This document shows, one piece after another, positions 6,393 to 14,446 of a DNA stretch of 14,932 nt. The stretch's first letter is position 1, and every line of letters begins with the position of its first letter. Under the pieces are notes generated by a model, which saw only the letters and a program-made list of their open reading frames with translations, was not told where the DNA came from and did no database searches. Position numbers and translations under genes: made by a program. Where the stretch lies: positions 1 to 14,932 of the forward strand of contig CAYGRM010000148.1 of NCBI GenBank assembly GCA_964352225.1, read 5' to 3'. This DNA comes from CAJQQY01 sp964352225 (GTDB taxonomy: Bacteria; Bacteroidota; Bacteroidia; Chitinophagales; Saprospiraceae).

Positions 6393-8609
6393 TTAAATCG
6401 CATCTATAATATCGTTCAAAGTAGTACTTGGTCTCATTGCATTTGTAGCTTTTGATGAGTCAGGATAATAGTAACCTCCAATATCCATAGGCTCTCCTTG
6501 TACAGCGTTTAACTCCTCCACAATTTTTGCTTCGTTACTACTCAAGGCAGCTGCAATGGGAGCAAATTTAGCTTGTAATTCAGCATCAGCAGTTTGATTA
6601 GCCAACTCTTTTGCCCAGTACATAGCTAAGTAGAAATGACTACCTCTATTGTCTAACTCATTTACTTTTCTTGATGGAGAATTTCCATTCTGAAGTAAAG
6701 ATACAGTAGCGTTATCTAATGCATCTGCTATTATTTGTGCTTTATCATTATTATTCGCTTTAGCTTCGTGTTCTAAAGAAACCGCTAAGGCCAGGAATTC
6801 GCCTAAAGAATCCCATCTTAAGTGATTCTCTTTGTTGAATTGTTGAACATGCTTGGGAGCAGAACCACCAGCACCCGTCTCAAACAAACCACCTCCATTC
6901 ATCAAAGGAACAATGGACAACATCTTTGCACTAGTTCCTAATTCTAAAATCGGAAAAAGGTCTGTGTTGTAATCTCTCAAAACATTTCCTGTAACAGATA
7001 TGGTATCTTGTCCGTCTTTCATTCTTTGGAGAGAAAGTTTAGTCGCTTCTATCGGAGAAAGGATTCTGATATCTAAACCAGTCGTATCATGATTTGGCAG
7101 ATAAGTTTTTACTTTTTGAATTAACTGCGCATCATGCGCTCTGTTCTTATCCAACCAAAATATTGTAGGAACACCTGTTGCTCTTGCTCTATTGACAGCC
7201 AACTTAACCCAATCCTGAATAGGCAAATCTTTTACTTGACACATTCTCCAAATATCGCCCTCTTCTACTTCATGCTCCATCAATATTGAACCTGTATTGT
7301 CAATCACTTGCACTTTACCAGCCGAAGGAATTTCAAATGTCTTGTCATGCGAACCATATTCCTCCGCTTGTTGAGCCATCAAACCAACATTTGGAACAGT
7401 ACCCATAGTCGTTGGGTCAAAAGCACCATTTTCTCTACAGAAGTCAATCGTTGCTTGATAGATACCTGCGTAAGAACTATCTGGAATAACCGCTTTAGTA
7501 TCTTGAGATTGACCGTCTTTGTTCCACATTTGACCAGAGTTTCTAATCATAGCAGGCATGGAAGCATCAATAATCACATCACTTGGAACATGTAAATTCG
7601 TAATCCCTTTATCAGAATCAACCATGGCTAAATCGGGTCCTTCAGCAATACACTTTGCTATTTCCGCCTCAACTACTGCTTTTACTGCAGGTGCAAGGTT
7701 ATCTAGGTTAGTCAATAAATTACCAAAACCATTGTTTACATTAACCCCTGCTTCATCCAATTCTTTTCCAAATTTTTCGAAAACAGACTTGAAAAATACT
7801 TTCACCGCATGGCCAAAAATGATCGGATCTGAAACCTTCATCATCGTTGCCTTCATGTGTAAAGAGAATAATACCCCCTTGGCTTTAGCATCTGCGATTT
7901 GTGCTTCAAAGAAAGTAGTTAATGCTTTTTTACTCATTAGAGTTGCATCGATAATTTCCCCTTGAAGAACAGGTATCGCCTCTTTTAAGACTGTGGTTGC
8001 ATTAGCACTCACTAACTGTATTTTGACCTTTCCATCTTGAGCAATGGTGACTGATTTTTCGTTGGTTGCGAAATCTCCTGACTCCATCGTAGATACATGA
8101 GTAGCTGAATCAGCCGACCATTTCCCCATAGAATGTGGGTGTTGTCTTGCATAAGCCTTTACAGGTTTAGGGGCTCTTCGGTCTGAGTTACCTTCCCTCA
8201 AAACAGGATTCACAGCACTTCCTTTTATCTTATCGAAAGTTGCTTTTATACTCTTTTCTTCATCGTTTTTAGGATCGTCAGGATAATTAGGTATAGCAAA
8301 TCCAGCTCCTTGCAACTCTTCAATAGCCTTTTTAAGTTGAGGAATAGAAGCGGAAATATTTGGCAATTTAATGATGTTTGCCTCTGGCTTCGTAACCAAT
8401 TCACCCAACTCAGCCAATGCATCAGTTACTTGTTGATCTGGCTTTAAGTAAGTAGGAAAGCTAGCGAGGATTCTACCTGCAAGGGAAATATCTTTTATTC
8501 CCATTTCGATTCCACATTGCTTGGCAAATGCTTGAACAATGGGAAGAAGAGATCTGGTAGCCAAAGCAGGTGCTTCATCGGTATGTGTATAAACAATCTT
8601 GGACGACAT
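6393..8609 (-). CDS. icd: Isocitrate dehydrogenase (NADP+), monomeric type
   Basis: Oxidatively decarboxylates isocitrate to 2-oxoglutarate with NADP+ in the TCA cycle. The 738-residue protein is the monomeric (IDH-II) family, unrelated in length to the ~415-residue dimeric enzyme. Visible signatures are the substrate-binding NSDRRAP (141-147) followed by HPHSMGKWSADSATHV, the metal/substrate region IDASMPAMIRNSGQMW (347-362), NGGGLFETGAGGSAPKH (571-587) and the NADP-contacting NHLRWDSLGE (595-604). The start MSSKIVYTHTDEAPALAT matches family N-termini. It stands alone between a long empty region and its own terminator, so it is probably monocistronic. The low-G+C codon usage resembles that of its neighbours. 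Confidence 0.97.
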   Translation of the reverse strand: MSSKIVYTHTDEAPALATRSLLPIVQAFAKQCGIEMGIKDISLAGRILASFPTYLKPDQQVTDALAELGELVTKPEANIIKLPNISASIPQLKKAIEELQGAGFAIPNYPDDPKNDEEKSIKATFDKIKGSAVNPVLREGNSDRRAPKPVKAYARQHPHSMGKWSADSATHVSTMESGDFATNEKSVTIAQDGKVKIQLVSANATTVLKEAIPVLQGEIIDATLMSKKALTTFFEAQIADAKAKGVLFSLHMKATMMKVSDPIIFGHAVKVFFKSVFEKFGKELDEAGVNVNNGFGNLLTNLDNLAPAVKAVVEAEIAKCIAEGPDLAMVDSDKGITNLHVPSDVIIDASMPAMIRNSGQMWNKDGQSQDTKAVIPDSSYAGIYQATIDFCRENGAFDPTTMGTVPNVGLMAQQAEEYGSHDKTFEIPSAGKVQVIDNTGSILMEHEVEEGDIWRMCQVKDLPIQDWVKLAVNRARATGVPTIFWLDKNRAHDAQLIQKVKTYLPNHDTTGLDIRILSPIEATKLSLQRMKDGQDTISVTGNVLRDYNTDLFPILELGTSAKMLSIVPLMNGGGLFETGAGGSAPKHVQQFNKENHLRWDSLGEFLALAVSLEHEAKANNNDKAQIIADALDNATVSLLQNGNSPSRKVNELDNRGSHFYLAMYWAKELANQTADAELQAKFAPIAAALSSNEAKIVEELNAVQGEPMDIGGYYYPDSSKATNAMRPSTTLNDIIDAI

Positions 8610-9137
8610 ATTTTATTTATTTGTTTAAAAACTTAAGTAATTAATCATAATAAAATTTAGTTTTTGAAGAGGCAATTTTTTGCTTAATCGAAGAACAAAA
8701 AACGGAGCTACCCCTTGGGATAGTGAGTATTTTTGTGATGAAGAGTACGTAAAAAAGAGACCGTCATAAAACTATATTTTATTGTGAGTGATTGCTTTTT
8801 TATTAAAACCAAAAATTTGATCATTGCTGCATTTGATATGCTTATCTGATGCTACCCAAATATTTTGTTCGATATCACCTGATTTGATAAAAAAATTTAG
8901 TTGACGAAACCAAAAAAAAGTATACTTACGTTTTTCAGTTTTAATTTTTGTTTGTCCATTAAATCCATTTCCATTTTCTATTTTCTGAAAAAAAGTCAAA
9001 AATCGGATATGAATTGTTAATTTGCACTTTCAAAAAATTGAACTCATTTGCTCAAAAACGGTGCAAAAGTAATCATTTATTTACTTTTTTGTGAGGAAAT
9101 TTTCAAATCTGTTTAGACACTATAAAAAAAATTAAAC
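8610..9137. other. Long, largely empty intergenic region
   Basis: These 528 nt separate icd (-) from the exported-protein gene (+), so both promoters should be here, but no clear TTG/TAnnTTTG pair was found for either. A perfect -7 box, TACTTTTG, lies on the minus strand at 9064-9071 without a matching -33 element. Two weakly supported open frames are present: one on the plus strand ending at 8769 (about 34 codons, no ATG, ending VKKRPS) and one on the minus strand at 8772-8999. Confidence 0.5.
8772..8999 (-). CDS. Doubtful small open reading frame
   Basis: A 75-codon frame that can only start with TTG. Its product is Lys- and aromatic-rich (RKYTFFWFRQLNFFIKSGDI) with no family I recognise, no signal peptide and no clear ribosome binding site. 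In its favour, a TACTTTTG -7 box at 9064-9071 points toward it and the frame avoids the many stops expected in such A+T-rich DNA. Against it are the start codon, the low-complexity composition and the lack of any neighbouring operon. It may be a chance frame or the remnant of a gene. Confidence 0.2.
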   Translation of the reverse strand: MTFFQKIENGNGFNGQTKIKTEKRKYTFFWFRQLNFFIKSGDIEQNIWVASDKHIKCSNDQIFGFNKKAITHNKI

Positions 9138-9752
9138 ATGTATAAAGTATTGATTTTGCTTTCCAGTTTTTTTCTATTAACTGGTCAAACATGTAAGCAA
9201 AAAAATGGAGGACAAAATAATGATTGTCAAGTCATGGGGATCATCAAAGATTTCCAAGGACTAGATGGTTGTGGTTTTATGATTGTTTTAGAAAATGGAG
9301 AAAAACTACAACCAGTAAAATACGCTAGCGAAAACCTTGATATAAAAGATGGACAAAAAATAAAATTCAGTTACCAAGAAGTTACCGATCAGATGGGTAT
9401 TTGTATGGCGGGAAAAATGGTAGAAGTGACTTGTATTGAATTTTTGGAAAACACTTCTACGATTCCTCCTGGAACTGGCGGAATCAAACCGGAAAGAATT
9501 AAATGTGTCGAAACGCTTAATCCTTACGAAGCAGAATGGATGGTCATGTCTATGGAAAAAACGAATGCTTACCAAGTAATTAGATATACTTATCGAACTG
9601 ATGGTTTCGCGTATTATTTTCTCGGCCCCACTAAAAGTATGTTGCTAGATTGTCAAGGTACTTTACTCTGTGAATCGACTTCAAGAGAAACAAAATGTGA
9701 CGATAAGACGAAGCAATATTCAGATGAATTAGTTATTTGGGAAAAAGATTAA
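9138..9752 (+). CDS. Exported cysteine-rich protein of unknown function
   Basis: Protein of 204 residues. A hydrophobic N-terminal segment (residues 3-16) ends in TGQTCK; Cys19 may be acylated, but Thr at -1 is not a standard lipobox residue, so lipoprotein or cleaved secretion are both possible. Residues ~30-101 look like one small beta-rich domain (VMGIIKDFQGLDGCGFMIV, DGQKIKFSYQEV, MVEVTCIE), a pattern I associate with uncharacterised Bacteroidota lipoproteins. Residues ~120-204 form a second part (VIRYTYRTDGFAYYFLGPTK, LLDCQGTLLCES) loosely like DUF6970-type envelope domains. Nine cysteines suggest disulfides outside the cytoplasm. It is transcribed alone, before a long inverted repeat that starts 11 nt after its stop. 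Confidence 0.75.
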   Translation: MYKVLILLSSFFLLTGQTCKQKNGGQNNDCQVMGIIKDFQGLDGCGFMIVLENGEKLQPVKYASENLDIKDGQKIKFSYQEVTDQMGICMAGKMVEVTCIEFLENTSTIPPGTGGIKPERIKCVETLNPYEAEWMVMSMEKTNAYQVIRYTYRTDGFAYYFLGPTKSMLLDCQGTLLCESTSRETKCDDKTKQYSDELVIWEKD

Positions 9753-9762
9753 AAAAGCTTTT

Positions 9763-9874
9763 GATAGCAACGCAGATTGAGCGGATTTAGGCGGATGAAA
9801 GCGGATTGACGAGATCCACTCAAAAGTAACATCCATGTTAATCTGCCTAGATTCGCTCAATCCGCGTTCCTATC
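9763..9874. repeat. Long inverted repeat between the exported-protein gene and ruvB
   Basis: The 34-nt arms 9763-9796 and 9841-9874 are complementary at 29 of 34 positions; four of the five mismatches are transitions. Within and just after the left arm, GCGGAT occurs at 9781, 9791 and 9801, spaced exactly 10 nt. The 44-nt loop has no gene. No T-tract is present. The sequence has the look of a dispersed repeat found in many copies, which cannot be tested here. Confidence 0.7.
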
Positions 9875-9919
9875 CTATACCAAGATTTTTAAGTAAAAAA
9901 GATTTAATTAAAAATATAA

Positions 9920-10945
9920 ATGTCAAATCCGAATCTAGATCCTTCCGACGAAAATCTCTCGCCAGAAGAACAACAATATGAAAAAGCCTTGCGTCCCAAA
10001 ATGTTGGGCGACTTCAATGGCCAACCTAAGATTGTCGATAATTTGAAAATATTCATTGCGGCGGCAAAAATGCGTGGTGAAGCCTTGGATCATGTTTTAT
10101 TGCATGGGCCTCCTGGTTTGGGGAAAACGACTTTGTCTCATATTGTTTCTAATGAATTGGAAGCTAATTTGAAAATGACCTCAGGGCCTGTTTTGGAAAA
10201 ACCCGGAGACCTAGCTGGATTACTGACTAACTTAGAAGATGGTGATGTACTTTTCATCGATGAGATTCATCGTTTAAATACTGTGGTGGAAGAGTACTTA
10301 TATTCCGCGATGGAGGATTACCGAATTGATATTATGATTGATTCTGGGCCAAATGCTCGAAGTATTCAATTGTCGCTCAATCCGTTTACCCTAGTTGGTG
10401 CAACTACTCGAATGGGATTATTGACTGCGCCGATGCGAGCGAGATTTGGTATCAATTGTCATCTGGATTATTACACAGTAGAAGTTTTGGAAGGTATTGT
10501 AAAAAGAAGTGCCAATATTTTAGATGTCCCAATTACGGATGAAGGTGCTCATGAAATTGCTCGAAGAAGTCGAGGAACTCCACGTATTGCCAATGCTTTA
10601 CTTCGAAGAATTCGAGACTTTGCTCAGATTAAAGGCAATGGGACAATTGATGTCAAAATTGCAAAATTCGGTTTGACGGCTTTGAATGTAGATGAAAGTG
10701 GACTGGACGAAATGGATAATAAAATATTGTCGACTATCATTCATAAATTTAAAGGTGGCCCAGTCGGTTTGACTACCATTGGAACTGCGGTGGGCGAAGA
10801 AGCGGGAACGATTGAAGAAGTCCATGAACCATTTTTAATCATGGAAGGCTACATTCAGCGAACGCCTCGAGGAAGACTCGTAACGGAGAAAGCTTATGTT
10901 CACCTTGGCATCGTTCCACCTTCAAAATCAGGGACTTTGTTTTAA
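9920..10945 (+). CDS. ruvB: Holliday junction branch migration DNA helicase RuvB
   Basis: Hexameric AAA+ motor that, with RuvA, drives branch migration of Holliday junctions in recombinational repair. The 341-residue protein is full length. It shows the family N-terminus EKALRPKMLGDFNGQ (21-35), Walker A GPPGLGKTT (63-71), Walker B LFIDEIH (111-117), sensor 1 GATTR (160-164), the arginine-finger segment PMRARFG (171-177), sensor 2 RGTPRIAN (218-225) and the C-terminal winged-helix DNA-binding domain (~265-341, with GGPVGLTTIGTAVGEE). ruvA and ruvC are not next to it. No promoter was recognised; the A-rich leader lacks a Shine-Dalgarno sequence. A bidirectional terminator begins directly after the stop. 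Confidence 0.98.
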   Translation: MSNPNLDPSDENLSPEEQQYEKALRPKMLGDFNGQPKIVDNLKIFIAAAKMRGEALDHVLLHGPPGLGKTTLSHIVSNELEANLKMTSGPVLEKPGDLAGLLTNLEDGDVLFIDEIHRLNTVVEEYLYSAMEDYRIDIMIDSGPNARSIQLSLNPFTLVGATTRMGLLTAPMRARFGINCHLDYYTVEVLEGIVKRSANILDVPITDEGAHEIARRSRGTPRIANALLRRIRDFAQIKGNGTIDVKIAKFGLTALNVDESGLDEMDNKILSTIIHKFKGGPVGLTTIGTAVGEEAGTIEEVHEPFLIMEGYIQRTPRGRLVTEKAYVHLGIVPPSKSGTLF

Positions 10946-10987
10946 AAAAATCCCTGCTAGAAAATATAAATTCTAGCAGGGATTTTT
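10946..10987. terminator. Bidirectional intrinsic terminator, ruvB / TPR-protein gene
   Basis: A perfect 17-bp stem (10946-10962 with 10971-10987, core TCCCTGCTAGAA / TTCTAGCAGGGA) has an 8-nt loop and A/T runs at both ends. It therefore has a T-tract on either strand. The stem starts at the base after the ruvB stop and ends at the base before the stop of the convergent gene. Confidence 0.88.
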
Positions 10988-12277
10988 CTAATTATCCTGA
11001 TTCATTTTTTGCTTGGAGTATTTCTTTCTTTTGAATTCCCAAAGCTTTCCTTTGGTATCAATCAAAAACAAAATTTCATCATATAACTCAAATTCAATCA
11101 CATCATGATAGTTTAATGTTTGAGTAATCTTTTGATCATCACAACATTTTTTGGTGCAGTTTACTGTTGGTGTAAAAATTAAGCGTCCTCGGTCGGTTGC
11201 TTGGTAAACCATTTCGCAAGTATTGGCAGTTCTATTGAATCGCAATCTTCCTTTTGCGAGAAACTCTACCCAAAGATTTTGCTCTGGTAAAAAAGTAATT
11301 TCAAAAGTTTCGGCATCTCGAATATTGACTAAATCCCAACCGCCGGTGAATTTTTTAAAATCGACTTCGGTGTATTTTTGTCTTTTGAATTTATATTCTC
11401 TTTTTGATCTTTCGTAAAAATCTTCGATGGGTTCAAGTCCTGCAATTGCTCTTCTTTTATTGACTTTTTTTTCATCAACGATTTTTGCTTCAATGCCATT
11501 ATAAGAAATTTGAGTTCCATAAATCTGTGGTCGACCTTTTCCCAATTCCAATATATCAATCATCTGTGCATAGTCTATAAAATCTATTTCCTTATTTTCT
11601 ACAGCCATTTTTATTTGAAGAAGATAACTTTCTCGATCTTTCAAATTGGTAACATTACTCACTAGAGAAATAACAGCTGACGAAGCTTTCCTTCCTACTA
11701 ATTTTTTTGTAGGCAATCCATGTTCTGAAATAATTTTCTTTATGGGATTAGCAAAACGTTTTTCATCTTCAGTTTTGGATTCTTCTTTTGGAATATTTTG
11801 ATGTTGACCTTCCATCCATTTTTTATTTTGATATTCGCTTTCTAGCAAAAGGATTTCCTCTCGCAAAGCCATATTAATTCCTTCTTGTTGCGCTTTAAAT
11901 TCCTTTTGGACTTTCTTCCAACAACGTTTTTCTTTTTTTAAATATTTGTAAGATTCTTTATTCGATTCCAATAAATGATCTACAGTTTCCCAATCTAATT
12001 TTATCGCTTCGATTAAATTCTTTTGAGCTTCTTTCTCTTTGGAATTCAAATCATAACATTTCCCAGCAAAGAATTTTGCACGAGCATCATTTGGATTAAA
12101 CTGTGAAGCTTTCTCATAACACTCACTACACAATGTGTATTTTTTCATAAAAAAAGCACCATCCCCCTGATTCATCCAATACTGATAAGTCGAATCATTT
12201 TTAATTTGTTCTTCCTGAGCAAAACTATTTTCTAGGAAGAAAAACAAACTAATGATTACCAAAATCCAATTTCTCAT
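10988..12277 (-). CDS. Secreted TPR and DUF6624-like protein
   Basis: Protein of 429 residues with a signal peptide ending NSFA before Gln21 (signal peptidase I type). Residues ~30-95 form about two tetratricopeptide repeats (YWMNQGDGAFFMKKYTLCSE, AKFFAGKCYDLNSKEKEAQK), a protein-interaction fold. Residues ~135-290 resemble DUF6624, seen in KKIISEHGLPTKKLVGRKAS and GKGRPQIYGTQ, then KKVNKRRAIAGLEPIEDFY; its function is unknown. Residues ~310-418 are a predicted beta-rich domain (GGWDLVNIRDAETFEITFLP ... KGRLRFNRT ... FELYDEILFLIDTKGKLWEF), similar in style to lipocalin- or META-like domains. CTKKCC (374-379) could form disulfides. It has no operon partner. Cellular role is unknown; periplasmic or outer-membrane-associated location is inferred. 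Confidence 0.75.
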   Translation of the reverse strand: MRNWILVIISLFFFLENSFAQEEQIKNDSTYQYWMNQGDGAFFMKKYTLCSECYEKASQFNPNDARAKFFAGKCYDLNSKEKEAQKNLIEAIKLDWETVDHLLESNKESYKYLKKEKRCWKKVQKEFKAQQEGINMALREEILLLESEYQNKKWMEGQHQNIPKEESKTEDEKRFANPIKKIISEHGLPTKKLVGRKASSAVISLVSNVTNLKDRESYLLQIKMAVENKEIDFIDYAQMIDILELGKGRPQIYGTQISYNGIEAKIVDEKKVNKRRAIAGLEPIEDFYERSKREYKFKRQKYTEVDFKKFTGGWDLVNIRDAETFEITFLPEQNLWVEFLAKGRLRFNRTANTCEMVYQATDRGRLIFTPTVNCTKKCCDDQKITQTLNYHDVIEFELYDEILFLIDTKGKLWEFKRKKYSKQKMNQDN

Positions 12278-12293
12278 ATCGTATTTTTTTTTG

Positions 12294-12301
12294 CAAACTT
12301 A
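12294..12301 (-). promoter_or_regulatory. Candidate -7 box of the TPR-protein gene
   Basis: On the minus strand TAAGTTTG fits TAnnTTTG exactly, with its 3' edge 16 nt before the start codon. A -33 TTG is not evident. The box directly abuts the T-tract of the hemH terminator, so the terminator and the next promoter are almost fused. Confidence 0.35.
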
Positions 12302-12302
12302 A

Positions 12303-12351
12303 TCAAAAAAACAAAAAACGATGCTAGTGCACTTGGCATTAACATCGTTTT
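12303..12351 (-). terminator. Intrinsic terminator downstream of hemH
   Basis: On the minus strand 12336-12347 pairs with 12319-12330 (one mismatch and one G-U; 5-nt loop), flanked by an A run, and is followed by a T-rich tract (complement of 12303-12318). It lies about 90 nt after the hemH stop, beyond the inverted repeat at 12367-12444. Confidence 0.7.
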
Positions 12352-12366
12352 CTTGAAGAGGGAGTA

Positions 12367-12444
12367 AAACCCCTGTCCCCTAAAGGAGAACCAAATATTT
12401 GAATTTAGTTAAAAAAAACGTTCCCCTTTAGGGGACAGGGGTTT
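12367..12444. repeat. Inverted repeat overlapping the hemH stop codon
   Basis: The 25-nt arms 12367-12391 and 12420-12444 match in 24 of 25 positions. The right arm contains the self-complementary CCCCTTTAGGGG, nearly repeated in the left arm, so the DNA can form one long hairpin or two short ones. The right arm reaches into the hemH stop codon (12443-12445). There is no T-tract; a true terminator follows separately. It is likely a dispersed palindrome. Confidence 0.75.
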
Positions 12445-13498
12445 AAACCACAGAAGATTGCTTCTCCACCACCTGCGCTCGCACTAAATCAGACATCCCC
12501 ACAATCCAATCAGGATGATCATTCAAGCTCTCCACCAAATCAATATGCTCTCCTCCCAACTCTTCAAATTCTTCTTGATATTCATCTAAGATTTCTATCG
12601 TTGTCTCCAAACAATCAGACACGAATGCAGGACAAAAAACCAATAATCGTTTATCTCCCGCTTCTGCTCTGACTTTTAATATATCACTCGTGTAGGGCTG
12701 AATCCAAGGATCTCTCCCTAGGCGACTTTGGAAACAAATAGTATATTGATCTCTCGATAAATTCAATTTCTCGGCAAGCGCATAAGTGGTATCGTGACAT
12801 TGTGCAGAGTAACAAAATTGGTTTTTCTCTGACAATACCGCACAACAGTTTTCCACTTTCAAACAATGATTGCACGTATCCGCTTTTTTCATTTGTCGCT
12901 GTGGCAAACCATGATAACTGAATAGCACATGATCATAACTATCTAAATCGTACTTCTCTGAATTTTTCACAAAAACATCAATCATTGGTTCATAATCATG
13001 AAATGAATTAACAATTTTCAATGAAGGAATGGCTTGTTTTTTTGAAAGCAATCGCATCACTTCTTCGTAAACTGACCCTGTCGAAGCCGAAGCATAATGA
13101 GGAAAAAGTGGAATCACAATCATCTCTCGAATTTGCTTTGACATCAATTTATCAATCGCAGATTCGATGGATGGATTTTGGTATCGCATCGCTAATTCGA
13201 CGATGTAATCATCACCCAAATTCTCTTGCACACCTTCAGCTAGTCGTTCTCCATAATATTTTAAGGGTGAACCATTTTCTGTCCAAAGTTGCTTATATAA
13301 TTTTGCTGAACTATTGGATCGAAAGGGTGCAATGATTCCTCGAACTAATAATTGTCGAGGTAACCAAGGAATATCAATCACTCGACCATCCGTCAAAAAT
13401 TGTTGCAAATATCTCCACACTCCTCCATAGGAAGGATCATCTGGTGTTCCTAAATTTACTAGAAGTACACCAATTTTAGAATTTAAATTAACTGCCAT
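12443..13498 (-). CDS. hemH: Ferrochelatase
   Basis: Inserts Fe2+ into protoporphyrin IX (or, in some lineages, coproporphyrin III), the metal-insertion step of heme synthesis. The 351-residue protein has GVLLVNLGTPDDP (10-22), the catalytic-histidine motif FSYHGLP (193-199, His196), FQSRLGRDPWIQP (256-268) and PAFVSDCLETTIEI with the conserved Glu298. A cysteine-rich insert lies between the His and Glu motifs (Cys209, 212, 218, 219, 229, 234); internal cysteines bind a [2Fe-2S] cluster in some bacterial ferrochelatases, so a cluster is possible here by inference. No C-terminal membrane helix is seen. The gene is divergent from surE, with a -7 box at 13521-13528, and its stop overlaps an inverted repeat. 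Confidence 0.96.
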   Translation of the reverse strand: MAVNLNSKIGVLLVNLGTPDDPSYGGVWRYLQQFLTDGRVIDIPWLPRQLLVRGIIAPFRSNSSAKLYKQLWTENGSPLKYYGERLAEGVQENLGDDYIVELAMRYQNPSIESAIDKLMSKQIREMIVIPLFPHYASASTGSVYEEVMRLLSKKQAIPSLKIVNSFHDYEPMIDVFVKNSEKYDLDSYDHVLFSYHGLPQRQMKKADTCNHCLKVENCCAVLSEKNQFCYSAQCHDTTYALAEKLNLSRDQYTICFQSRLGRDPWIQPYTSDILKVRAEAGDKRLLVFCPAFVSDCLETTIEILDEYQEEFEELGGEHIDLVESLNDHPDWIVGMSDLVRAQVVEKQSSVV

Positions 13499-13520
13499 TG
13501 ATCTATTTTTTTATAAAAAA

Positions 13521-13528
13521 CAAAATTA
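13521..13528 (-). promoter_or_regulatory. Candidate -7 box of hemH
   Basis: On the minus strand TAATTTTG matches TAnnTTTG and ends 22 nt before the hemH ATG, the same distance as the surE box from its start. No clear TTG is found at the usual distance upstream. Confidence 0.4.
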
Positions 13529-13623
13529 CAACAGCGAAAGGAAAGACATGTTTAAGCAAGGGTAAAATATTTGTCATTTTCTGTAACTACTAAAGTCAAC
13601 AACTGCATAATTATTATAAAAAA

Positions 13624-13654
13624 TTGGAATACTATTTTCCTAAAGTTACCTTTG
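13624..13654 (+). promoter_or_regulatory. Candidate promoter of surE
   Basis: TTG (13624-13626) is followed after 20 nt by TACCTTTG (13647-13654), a full match to the Bacteroidota -33/-7 pattern. The leader would be only about 15-20 nt and A-rich. Confidence 0.55.
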
Positions 13655-13676
13655 CCTTTTTTTAAAAATATAATAC

Positions 13677-14444
13677 ATGAAAAAACCATTAATTCTAGTT
13701 ACCAATGATGATGGCATCACCGCCAAAGGCATCAGAGCATTAGTTGAAGTTGCGAAAAAATTAGGCGAAGTCGTAGTCGTCGCTCCTGATTCACCTCAAA
13801 GTGGCATGGGGCATGCGATCACCATTCACGATCCTTTGCGCCTGAAAAAAGTAGATATTTTTGAGGGAGTAGATGCCTACGAATGCTCTGGAACACCTGT
13901 CGATTGTGTAAAACTGGGTAAGTATGTGGTACTCAAAAATCGAAAACCAGACCTTTGTGTTTCAGGAATTAATCATGGTTCGAATGTCGCAATCAATATT
14001 TTATATTCAGGAACCATGTCCGCGGCGATGGAAGCATCTTTAGAAGGGGTGGATAGTATTGGTTTTAGTTTATTGGATTTTGATGCAGATGCAGACTTTG
14101 AACCTGCGCAATTTTGGATAGAAAAATTGATGCGTTCCGTTTTGGAAAAAGGATTGCAAGGAGGGAAACTTTTAAACGTAAATATCCCAAAATTACCTTT
14201 GGAGGAGATCAAAGGAATGAAAGTTTGTTACCAATCTGATTCTCGCTGGGTGGAAGAGTTTAAAGAAAATTTAGATCCAATGGGAAAAAAATATTATTGG
14301 ATTACTGGTTCATTTGTGAGTAATGATTTGACGGATGAATCTGATGTGAGAGCTTTGGAAAAGGGATATATTTCGATTGTTCCTTCTATGCATGATTTGA
14401 CGGATTACAAAGCGGCAAGAGACTCGAAATGGATGGAGGAATAA
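13677..14444 (+). CDS. surE: 5'/3'-nucleotidase SurE
   Basis: Metal-dependent phosphatase that removes phosphate from nucleoside 5'- and 3'-monophosphates; the family is often linked to stationary-phase survival. The 255-residue protein has the metal-binding ILVTNDDG (6-13, Asp11 and Asp12), APDSPQSGMGHAIT with Ser42, SGTPVDCV (71-78), GINHGSNV with Asn99, and YSGTMSAAMEA (110-120). Length is normal. The start follows a full promoter match at 13624-13654 and lies divergent from hemH. Its stop is 2 nt before a nearly perfect inverted repeat. Confidence 0.97.
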   Translation: MKKPLILVTNDDGITAKGIRALVEVAKKLGEVVVVAPDSPQSGMGHAITIHDPLRLKKVDIFEGVDAYECSGTPVDCVKLGKYVVLKNRKPDLCVSGINHGSNVAINILYSGTMSAAMEASLEGVDSIGFSLLDFDADADFEPAQFWIEKLMRSVLEKGLQGGKLLNVNIPKLPLEEIKGMKVCYQSDSRWVEEFKENLDPMGKKYYWITGSFVSNDLTDESDVRALEKGYISIVPSMHDLTDYKAARDSKWMEE

Positions 14445-14446
14445 AT

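Noticed and set aside
7558..7965. 135-codon open frame on the plus strand inside icd
   Set aside because: It lies fully antisense to a well-conserved enzyme gene, has no recognisable product and reflects codon composition of the opposite strand.
9138..9200. Clear lipoprotein signal for the exported Cys-rich protein
   Set aside because: The residues before Cys19 (GQT) do not fit the usual lipobox with Gly, Ala or Ser at -1, so I kept it as exported with uncertain anchoring.
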